The notes beneath the pieces were generated by a model. The model worked only from the letters and a program-made list of their open reading frames with translations, ran no database searches and was not told the DNA's origin. The position numbers were made by a program, and so were the translations under genes. A stretch of DNA of 64,000 bases from Bacteroidota bacterium (GTDB taxonomy: Bacteria > Bacteroidota > Bacteroidia > Sphingobacteriales > Sphingobacteriaceae), in contig JABDDX010000002.1 in the NCBI GenBank assembly GCA_013287375.1, forward strand, positions 1-64,000, given 5' to 3'. Positions within the stretch are counted from its first letter, which is position 1, and the number at the start of each line of letters is the position of its first letter. Shown piece after piece: positions 1-5,718 of this stretch.

Positions 1-375
1 TGAGCGGTGGATCACCTCAAAAAAATCTTCCTTCGGGATAAAGCTTAAAGCACTTGCTTCCAAGGCTGATGCGGAATCGGGATAGCGTTCCTCCGCCAGC
101 ACCGCGTGGTAACCGATCAGTTCACCCTGGTTGGCTACATAGATGATCTGCTCTTTGCCGATCTGGTCAACCTTATATTTCTTGACCTTACCGCTTCTGA
201 CCAAAAAGATCCCTGACGGAACGGCGCCTTCCCGGAAGATCACATCGCCTTTCTGATATTTCTGTTCACTTTGATGAGCCACCAACAACTGGTAATCCTC
301 TTCCGACAAAATATTCAAAATAGATTGCGTTGTAAAATTCCAACGGTCAATAGGAAAGATCCCTGATAAACTCAT
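1..375 (-). CDS. Crp/Fnr family transcriptional regulator, N-terminal part (truncated by window edge)
   Basis: The 125 visible codons encode a cyclic-nucleotide-binding-type beta-roll. Typical stretches are KGDVIFREG, SGIFLVRSGKVKKYK and a region equivalent to GELIGYHAVL. The C-terminal helix-turn-helix lies outside the window. No N-terminal Cys cluster of the E. coli Fnr kind is seen, so if it senses oxygen or redox state it does so differently; the ligand cannot be read from sequence. The ATG is at 373-375. A -7 element (TATCTTTG) sits only 5 bp upstream, so the transcript would be nearly leaderless. A TGAT-N4-ATCG box at 404-415 lies beside this promoter and suggests autoregulation. The gene is the best local candidate for the regulator that binds the Fnr-type boxes of this locus (inference). 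Confidence 0.85.
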   Translation of the reverse strand, partial: MSLSGIFPIDRWNFTTQSILNILSEEDYQLLVAHQSEQKYQKGDVIFREGAVPSGIFLVRSGKVKKYKVDQIGKEQIIYVANQGELIGYHAVLAEERYPDSASALEASALSFIPKEDFFEVIHRS

Positions 376-379
376 ACCA

Positions 380-387
380 CAAAGATA
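380..387 (-). promoter_or_regulatory. -7 promoter element of the Crp/Fnr gene
   Basis: Read on the minus strand this is TATCTTTG, an exact match to the Bacteroidota -7 consensus TAnnTTTG. The predicted start of transcription falls at or within the ATG at 375, which implies a leaderless or near-leaderless mRNA. The Fnr-like box at 404-415 is centred 29.5 bp upstream of its last G, over the expected -33 region, a position that suits repression. Confidence 0.5.
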
Positions 388-403
388 CGATAATATAAAA
401 AAC

Positions 404-415
404 TGATAAATATCG
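404..415. promoter_or_regulatory. Fnr-type operator between crp-like and methyltransferase genes
   Basis: The sequence is TGAT-AAAT-ATCG, 7 of 8 matches to the Fnr half-sites TGAT-N4-ATCA. Its centre (409.5) is 58.5 bp from the last G of the methyltransferase -7 element at 461-468. The same spacing is found at the ccoI and ccoN promoters. It is also 29.5 bp from the -7 element of the divergent Crp/Fnr gene. Confidence 0.6.
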
Positions 416-460
416 TGTTATGGACTGATTTTATTCAATAAACCGGCTATGCCAGGCGGG

Positions 461-468
461 TAAATTTG
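461..468 (+). promoter_or_regulatory. -7 promoter element of methyltransferase gene
   Basis: TAAATTTG is an exact TAnnTTTG match. The ATG at 475 begins 7 bp after its last G, so translation would start at or next to the first transcribed base. Confidence 0.5.
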
Positions 469-474
469 CTGTTA

Positions 475-1140
475 ATGGATGCTTACCCTTTTTCTCATTT
501 CCCGCCCGTCTGTAATGCCCCGGCTAAAACAGGGTTGATCATCCCTTTACAAACGGAACCGCTCAACGTTGCGCTGTTTAGAACGGATGCGGATTTCGAC
601 TGGCTTTATCCCGAGCATTTTCAATTGATATCGGCTAAACAATGGACACCTTTAGCTATCGCGCGAAAAGCCGCCGAGTTTTTGGCGGAATCCGGCGCTA
701 AAGTGCTGGATATAGGCAGCGGCATCGGGAAATTCTGTTTGACCGGGGCCTTTTTTTATCCTGAAGCTACTTTTTATGGTGTTGAGCAAAGGCATGAACT
801 GCATCATTATGCAAAGATTGCCAAGAACTATACCCAGTTGGAAAATGCCTACTTCATACACAGCAACATTACCCAGATCAATTTTAAAGAGTTTGACCAC
901 TTTTATTTTTTTAATGCTTTTTATGAAAATATAGACCGGGAGAATGCCATTGATGATACCATCGAAACATCCTACAGCCTTTACGTCTATTATACGGAAT
1001 ACCTGTTAGCTGCTTTAAAAGAAGTCAAACCGGGCACACGCCTGGTCACTTATCAGTGCCTGGATGAAGCGCTCCAAATCAATTTCAAGTTGGTATGGAC
1101 CTCTGAAGATAGCTTGCTGCGCATGTGGATCAAAGAATAA
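475..1140 (+). CDS. Class I SAM-dependent methyltransferase, substrate unknown
   Basis: The protein has 221 residues from the ATG at 475; an in-frame TTG lies at 466, inside the promoter, and is not used here. Motif I of the Rossmann methyltransferase fold is VLDIGSGIGKF, followed by the acidic strand end GVEQRHELHHYA, and a motif IV-like FDHFYFFNAFYENI region. It matches its downstream neighbour through most of its length, apart from an N-terminal extension of about 30 residues. The C-terminal part is intact here and replaced in the neighbour. The gene is divergent from a Crp/Fnr regulator and its promoter carries an Fnr-type box, so it is probably induced with the cbb3 genes. The target (small molecule, haem precursor, protein) cannot be deduced. 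Confidence 0.8.
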   Translation: MDAYPFSHFPPVCNAPAKTGLIIPLQTEPLNVALFRTDADFDWLYPEHFQLISAKQWTPLAIARKAAEFLAESGAKVLDIGSGIGKFCLTGAFFYPEATFYGVEQRHELHHYAKIAKNYTQLENAYFIHSNITQINFKEFDHFYFFNAFYENIDRENAIDDTIETSYSLYVYYTEYLLAALKEVKPGTRLVTYQCLDEALQINFKLVWTSEDSLLRMWIKE

Positions 1141-1187
1141 TGAAGACCTCAATGGACTTTATAACGCAATAGCACTAATTATAACCA

Positions 1188-1775
1188 ATGGAAACTGATA
1201 CCTTAAATTTTTACCTGTTTAGAAAAGATACTTCTTTCGATTACTTATATCCCGATCATATCAAAGAATTGTCCCGGATGCACTGGACCCCACTTGATAT
1301 AGCCAAAAAAGCCGCGTTCTTTTTAGCGATACCCCATACCAGGGTATTGGATATCGGCAGCGGCGTCGGGAAATTTTGTATCACAGCCGGTGCCCACTTT
1401 CCCAACACCCACTTTACCGGCATTGAACAGCGCCAGGCACTCTGTGCATACGCTGAAATAGCGAAAGACGAGATCAGTCTGGATAATGTATCTTTTATCC
1501 ACGGTAACCTAACCGAGCTTGACTATAATGACTACGACCATTTTTATTTCTACAATTCCTTTTATGAAAATATAGAACCGGATAGCCGGATAGATTATTC
1601 GGTACGGACATCTTTTGAGCTGTATGAGCGTTACACCCGCTTTGTTTATGCCATGCTGGAAAATGTGATCAGGCTGTTAAAGGAATTTAAGGCGGAAGGC
1701 ATCCTGGAAACCGATGGCCGGAAGATCATTATAAAAGACATCAAATTGCTGGTCAAAAGGGCCAATTACCGGTAA
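1188..1775 (+). CDS. Methyltransferase fused to the C-terminal end of a Crp/Fnr regulator (chimera)
   Basis: Residues 1-157 form a class I methyltransferase domain (VLDIGSGVGKF, then GIEQRQALCAYAEIAK) paralogous to the gene just upstream. From about residue 158 the homology to the paralog stops. The remaining 38 residues read ENVIRLLKEFKAEGIL-x-TDGRKIIIKD-x-KLLVKRA, which is the second half of the recognition helix plus the wing and C-terminus of a Crp/Fnr protein (compare Fnr ETISRLLGRFQKSGML...KYITI). The likely origin is an in-frame deletion joining a methyltransferase to a downstream regulator, with the junction near 1656-1664. The helix-turn-helix is incomplete, so DNA binding is unlikely, and loss of the methyltransferase C-terminus may impair catalysis. 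It could be a decaying gene or a functional chimera. Confidence 0.75.
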   Translation: METDTLNFYLFRKDTSFDYLYPDHIKELSRMHWTPLDIAKKAAFFLAIPHTRVLDIGSGVGKFCITAGAHFPNTHFTGIEQRQALCAYAEIAKDEISLDNVSFIHGNLTELDYNDYDHFYFYNSFYENIEPDSRIDYSVRTSFELYERYTRFVYAMLENVIRLLKEFKAEGILETDGRKIIIKDIKLLVKRANYR

Positions 1776-1781
1776 TATACC

Positions 1782-2534
1782 TCATTCGGTATGCCCGATC
1801 GTACGCTTGACGGCATTGACACCGGTACGGTAATATCTTTTGGCCTTAATTCTCAGCATATCATATAGCAGCGCGAACAACAGGATCGTTATCGGTGCGA
1901 AAAAGGACGGAAACGAAAAACGGTGGAACAGGTAGGCACCCAAGACCGCGCCAGTCATAAAAAAGAAAATGATATACGTCCGCAATTTGATCTTTGACCT
2001 CAGTGTTGGCCGAGCCGCCTTATCGCCATGCAGGATCTGCGCAAGGTCGATTCCGAGGTCGGTAAATGTCCCGGTAAGGTGCGTCGTTCTGACGACCGAT
2101 CCCGACACCATGGATACTAACGCATTTTGAAGACCCATGGCAAAAAGCAGGCTTCCTGCAAAAAACTCCTTAGAAACCAATGTTCCATCATATTTATAAC
2201 CATAAAGGGCCGATACCAGTAAAATCAATATTTCGATGATCACTGGGATGAAATAAGAGAAACGCTGGTTTTCGCCCGTGAAGGAAAGGATGAGGCTGGT
2301 AAAGAAAGCGCCTGCTAAAAACAAAAACATCCAAAGGGCAATAACTACTGCTGTTTTCCAATCCTGGAACGCGATCCTTTCGGCAAACAAAGCTGCATGG
2401 CCCGTTACGTTCGTCGTTAGTACCGAAAATCCTAAAAATCCTTCTGCATTGACAAACCCCGCTGTCAGCCCCAACAGGGTTGCCAGCCTCAGGTTATGCT
2501 GCGGGGTACGTTTTGCTCCTAAGTGCCTTAACAT
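1782..2534 (-). CDS. DUF1275 (YoaK-type) integral membrane protein
   Basis: This 250-residue protein has about six hydrophobic segments. It shows the family signatures LTAGFVNAEGFL near residue 30, TTNVTGHAALFAE after it, and GLQNALVSMVSGSVVRTTHLTGTFTDLG in the middle. DUF1275 proteins lie in the inner membrane and have no established substrate. The ATG is at 2532-2534 and a perfect -7 element in reverse orientation lies about 60 bp upstream. It converges on the chimeric methyltransferase with only 6 bp between the stops. Family assignment is firm; function is unknown. Confidence 0.85.
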   Translation of the reverse strand: MLRHLGAKRTPQHNLRLATLLGLTAGFVNAEGFLGFSVLTTNVTGHAALFAERIAFQDWKTAVVIALWMFLFLAGAFFTSLILSFTGENQRFSYFIPVIIEILILLVSALYGYKYDGTLVSKEFFAGSLLFAMGLQNALVSMVSGSVVRTTHLTGTFTDLGIDLAQILHGDKAARPTLRSKIKLRTYIIFFFMTGAVLGAYLFHRFSFPSFFAPITILLFALLYDMLRIKAKRYYRTGVNAVKRTIGHTE

Positions 2535-2596
2535 CCATCATTTTTTTGCGGCGGTGAAATTGATTAACCTTTTTCTTTAAGGTACAAAAAATCAGA

Positions 2597-2604
2597 CAAA
2601 GATA
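2597..2604 (-). promoter_or_regulatory. -7 promoter element for the DUF1275 gene
   Basis: The minus strand reads TATCTTTG, matching TAnnTTTG exactly, and sits about 60 bp ahead of the ATG. No clear TTTG -33 element is visible at the usual spacing. Confidence 0.45.
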
Positions 2605-2819
2605 GACCGATATTCAGCATAAAATTTAAAAATTACATTATTGCGATTTTTAAATTCGTTTCCTGTGTTAAAGTTTAAGCCCGTTTTAAAGTGTATCAAT
2701 ATCACTCACCTGCCCCGGAATACCATACCTTATTTTTATGAAAAAAACTGGTGTCGGGTCATCTCAGCAAATGCCCCCCGTCACATTTTGTACGCTATTT
2801 GTTTTGCAGATTTACGGTA

Positions 2820-2834
2820 ATTCACCTGGTGAAT
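2820..2834. promoter_or_regulatory. 15-bp perfect palindrome before the universal stress gene
   Basis: ATTCACCTGGTGAAT has two 7-bp arms around one central base and ends 12 bp before the ATG at 2847. It could be a repressor operator or a small hairpin over the translation start. Only the symmetry is seen. Confidence 0.35.
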
Positions 2835-2846
2835 GTAAAATAATAT

Positions 2847-3704
2847 ATGGTAAAAACGATCGCTGTCCTGACTGATTTTTCAGCAGGTTCTGTGCATGCT
2901 ACGAGGTACGCCATGCACATGGCCCAAAAAATGAAAGCCAAAATATTGCTGTTTAGCCTGAGTCCGGTAACCGCAAATAGGCGGTTAAAGTTTGCAGGTA
3001 TTGATGAGTGGTTGCAGGACGAGTCAGCGCCTGATAACCTCTTAGTCGGTTTTTGCAACGCAATGAATTTATTACAGCAACAATCCACTTTTCCGACTGC
3101 TTATCGCCCGGAGATTTCGTATAATAATGAAAGTTCGGAGATGGAGGATATCATGACCTCAATTGGCAATGACGACCAGGTGGTATTATTGGTGACCCCG
3201 CTTTTGGGATGTGAAGACCTCTCCAGTTTTATAGCAGGCGATACCTGCTCCAAAATAATAGACTGGGCATCGGTTCCCGTATTGGTGATACCCGCGGGTG
3301 CAGCAATTAAAAATTATGAAAAAATCGCTTTTGTTACCACTTTACATCAACAGGACATCAACGCTATTGCCTGGCTCGGTGAGCTAATAGAAGTCTTCGC
3401 GGCTGATTTAATGGTCGCTCATTTGAATGAAGATCCCGGGGACTGCTTAAAAACCGCCGCTGAACAAACGCTGAGCAGGGGGCTTTATGAAAAAACAGAT
3501 TACGGCCGGATCTATTTCAGAAGTATACCCGACTTACATCCCCAAAAAGATTGGGAATGGTTGAAAGCGAACAAGAAAACAGACTTGCTCGCCTTGGTCC
3601 AGCGGTCCCGCGAACAGATGACTGCATTTTTTAAGCGGGGACAAAATATACAGCGCACCCTGCACCTCCATATACCGGTAATGATACTTCCTAAAATGCC
3701 CTAA
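2847..3704 (+). CDS. Universal stress protein, two tandem Usp domains
   Basis: The protein has 285 residues with an N-terminal UspA domain (TIAVLTDFSAGSVHATRYAMHMA, 1 to about 150, ending in VPVLVIPAGA) and a second, more divergent domain (160-285, ending IPVMILPK). Double-domain Usp proteins are cytoplasmic and are typically induced in hypoxia, stationary phase or respiratory block. The ATP-binding G-2x-G-9x-G(S/T) motif is not clear in either half, so nucleotide binding is uncertain. Its place next to the cbb3 oxidase and Crp/Fnr genes fits an oxygen-limitation role. A terminator follows directly. Confidence 0.85.
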   Translation: MVKTIAVLTDFSAGSVHATRYAMHMAQKMKAKILLFSLSPVTANRRLKFAGIDEWLQDESAPDNLLVGFCNAMNLLQQQSTFPTAYRPEISYNNESSEMEDIMTSIGNDDQVVLLVTPLLGCEDLSSFIAGDTCSKIIDWASVPVLVIPAGAAIKNYEKIAFVTTLHQQDINAIAWLGELIEVFAADLMVAHLNEDPGDCLKTAAEQTLSRGLYEKTDYGRIYFRSIPDLHPQKDWEWLKANKKTDLLALVQRSREQMTAFFKRGQNIQRTLHLHIPVMILPKMP

Positions 3705-3720
3705 AGCAAAATAGGTATAA

Positions 3721-3755
3721 AAAACAGCCTGCATGATCATGCGGGCTGTTTTTTT
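3721..3755 (+). terminator. Rho-independent terminator after the universal stress gene
   Basis: A hairpin with arms AACAGCCTGCATGA and TCATGCGGGCTGTT (one G-U pair) is followed by a run of seven T. It sits between the convergent stress-protein gene and the 593-residue gene and may serve both. Confidence 0.8.
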
Positions 3756-3776
3756 GCGTTGAAACCCGCCAGTAAT

Positions 3777-5558
3777 TTATATCGTGATGGCGTTCAATTG
3801 TTTTTCTGATAAGTTCAATTCGTTAATCCAATCCTGCACCGCAATAGAAGTCTGCACCGCAGAATCAGCGAAAAGGTCTTTATAATAACTGATACCTTCT
3901 TGTAACTGCAGTTTGAATTTGGTCAGTTGTTTGACCTTTTTATCATTCAGATTTTTGAATTGCGCCTGAATATCTGCCTGCAGGTAGTCGATGTAAAGGT
4001 TCAACTCCTTGATAAACATATTGGGCCGCTTAACTTTATCCAGCAGATCGGTAGTGCCGTAGATATGTTTCACCATTTCATCAAGCGAATAAATACGGGA
4101 AAAGTAAGCGAGGTTTGGCCCCGGACAAATAGCGACGGCTTTATTTTCTCTCGGTTTGCTGATCGCATACTTGATGTAAGTGGATGAACACAGACCCTCA
4201 CACAAGCATATTTTTTCTGTGATCGTGTCAAATTCCTTTTGATATTCCTCAACCGGTAAGTCCAGTGACTGTATTTGTTGGATCTTCAAATGTTGATATT
4301 CCCGCGAAGCCGTGCAAATAGGCTGCTCGGTAAACTCAGTATTCGTACATAGATATTTCTTTGTACACGGACTGCCGGGATGGCCTTTCTCCAAACGGCT
4401 GATCCGTTGCTGTTCCGCTGTGCTGTTTTTAAAGTTATTGAATAAAATACCCAAAGGGGATGCCCCACTGATGTAAAACTCCTCTTCTTTAGCTGCGGTT
4501 AGCTGATTTAGCGTTTGCTCATCCACATTGGTCACTTCGGGCACCAATAGGAAAGGGCTTCCCCAGCCGGTGGCATCAAGGTCATAATAGCTTAAAAGAA
4601 AATCATTCTCATCCGCAGTTCCGATGCCGCCCTGTGCGCTAACTTTTTGTTGTGGAATGAATTTAGGGGTCAGGCCCTTCGCGATAAGAGCTGATTGATA
4701 GCTATTCGACAATTCATGCAGCATTTCATGCCTTTTGAGCTTAAACTCTTCTAATATCGGTCCCATCAAATAACCTTCGGTCGCAAATGCATGGCCGCCG
4801 CAATTTAAACCGGATTCTACCCTGAATTCTGAAACCCACAACCCTTTTTTAGCCAGGAACTTCGCTTGTATAAAAGCCGACCGGAAATCGCTCACTTTTA
4901 ATATGATCCTTTTTTTTAACCATCCGTTTTCATCGGGAAAGAAGTCATTAAATGTCTCCAGGTAACTATATAATCTTGGGTTCATGCCCGCTGATAAAAT
5001 AACAGCAGATTCCAGGTTGCTTTCCGCGAATCCTCTCAATGCAGTAAGCGCGTCTGTATTTTCATTTCCGGTGCACTCGCCCTCCACATTAAAATTCATT
5101 CTATCCACTTTAGACATGATGTTGACGTCGATGGCTCCCAGGGTCATTCGCCGGCGAAGGATATTCTGAAAGATGGTCTTACGTTCATTATCCGGGTATT
5201 CCATCATTAGGTCGTAGCCCTGCTTCATTTGTGATCCTTCCGGCATTAATTCAAAATAGCGACACAGATCGGTTCCCGCTTCAAATACCTGGCTTTTCAA
5301 TTGCTCAAATTGCTGGTTAACGGTAGTGGCCATCAGGTTAAGGTAGGCGGTGATCCTTTTAGCCCGGCTATCCGGCGCCGATTTGGTAATGGTCAGGAAA
5401 GCCTCGTTGTTTTTTTCGGAATGGTATTCGCGCATTCTTTCAATCAGTTCATCGTCAACTATGGAAACAACTGAGGAAATGCCATATCGGGCCACTTTAA
5501 GCGGTGTGTCGATGGAATAACCTAATCCTAATACGGGAATATGAAAGGTATGATTCAT
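3777..5558 (-). CDS. Conserved uncharacterised protein with TIM-barrel-like N-terminus and cysteine clusters
   Basis: The 593-residue protein has no transmembrane segment or signal peptide. The N-terminal part (IPVLGLGYSIDTPLKVARYG, then KVSDFRSAFIQAKFLAKKGLWVSEFRVESGLNCGGHAF) recalls the flavin-binding TIM barrel of nitronate monooxygenases. So do a later segment with QGGIGTADE and the stretch from GWGSPF to VTNVD. The C-terminal third carries cysteine groups C-x6-C-x10-C, C-x-C-x3-C and an isolated AICPGP, which could hold a metal or Fe-S centre. I have a memory of similar proteins in other Bacteroidota but know of no assigned function. It is divergent from ccoI and shares an Fnr-type box with it, so a role linked to low oxygen is inferred. 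A redox enzyme is the most natural guess. Confidence 0.7.
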   Translation of the reverse strand: MNHTFHIPVLGLGYSIDTPLKVARYGISSVVSIVDDELIERMREYHSEKNNEAFLTITKSAPDSRAKRITAYLNLMATTVNQQFEQLKSQVFEAGTDLCRYFELMPEGSQMKQGYDLMMEYPDNERKTIFQNILRRRMTLGAIDVNIMSKVDRMNFNVEGECTGNENTDALTALRGFAESNLESAVILSAGMNPRLYSYLETFNDFFPDENGWLKKRIILKVSDFRSAFIQAKFLAKKGLWVSEFRVESGLNCGGHAFATEGYLMGPILEEFKLKRHEMLHELSNSYQSALIAKGLTPKFIPQQKVSAQGGIGTADENDFLLSYYDLDATGWGSPFLLVPEVTNVDEQTLNQLTAAKEEEFYISGASPLGILFNNFKNSTAEQQRISRLEKGHPGSPCTKKYLCTNTEFTEQPICTASREYQHLKIQQIQSLDLPVEEYQKEFDTITEKICLCEGLCSSTYIKYAISKPRENKAVAICPGPNLAYFSRIYSLDEMVKHIYGTTDLLDKVKRPNMFIKELNLYIDYLQADIQAQFKNLNDKKVKQLTKFKLQLQEGISYYKDLFADSAVQTSIAVQDWINELNLSEKQLNAITI

Positions 5559-5605
5559 GGGACATAATTTAATAAAACTGTGGGTTTGTTGTTTTTTGTA
5601 ATGCG

Positions 5606-5613
5606 CAAACGTA
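5606..5613 (-). promoter_or_regulatory. -7 promoter element of the 593-residue protein gene
   Basis: The minus strand reads TACGTTTG, an exact TAnnTTTG match, about 48 bp ahead of the ATG at 5558. The Fnr-type box at 5637-5648 is centred 36.5 bp upstream of its last G, about -42 from the predicted start site, the classic class II activation position. Confidence 0.55.
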
Positions 5614-5636
5614 TCAACTCCTGCCGGTATAAAAAC

Positions 5637-5648
5637 TGATGAAAATCA
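5637..5648. promoter_or_regulatory. Perfect Fnr-type operator between the 593-residue gene and ccoI
   Basis: TGAT-GAAA-ATCA matches both Fnr half-sites exactly. Its centre lies 58.5 bp upstream of the last base of the ccoI -7-like element and 36.5 bp from that of the divergent gene. The 22-bp difference is about two helical turns, so one bound dimer could act on both promoters. Confidence 0.7.
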
Positions 5649-5693
5649 CTTTTTCAGACATTTTAAATCACTCTTTTCAGCCCCGGAATCATG

Positions 5694-5701
5694 CAGCTTT
5701 G
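5694..5701 (+). promoter_or_regulatory. -7-like promoter element of ccoI
   Basis: CAGCTTTG matches TAnnTTTG at all but the first base and lies 17 bp before the ATG at 5719. A weak core promoter is expected where an activator such as Fnr is needed. Confidence 0.45.
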
Positions 5702-5718
5702 CGGGATAAGCGAACACT

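Larger units (their letters stand above)
2535..2846. other. 312-bp intergenic region between divergent DUF1275 and universal stress genes
   Basis: No coding sequence is seen. It holds a minus-strand -7 element (2597-2604), a weak Fnr-like half-palindrome at 2693-2704 (GTAT-CAAT-ATCA, one good half only), and a 15-bp palindrome at 2820-2834 just before the stress-protein ATG. Confidence 0.6.

Noticed and set aside
2693-2704. Fnr-like box upstream of the universal stress gene
   Set aside because: Only one half-site is good (GTAT-CAAT-ATCA) and no -7 element lies 58.5 bp away, unlike the three accepted sites.
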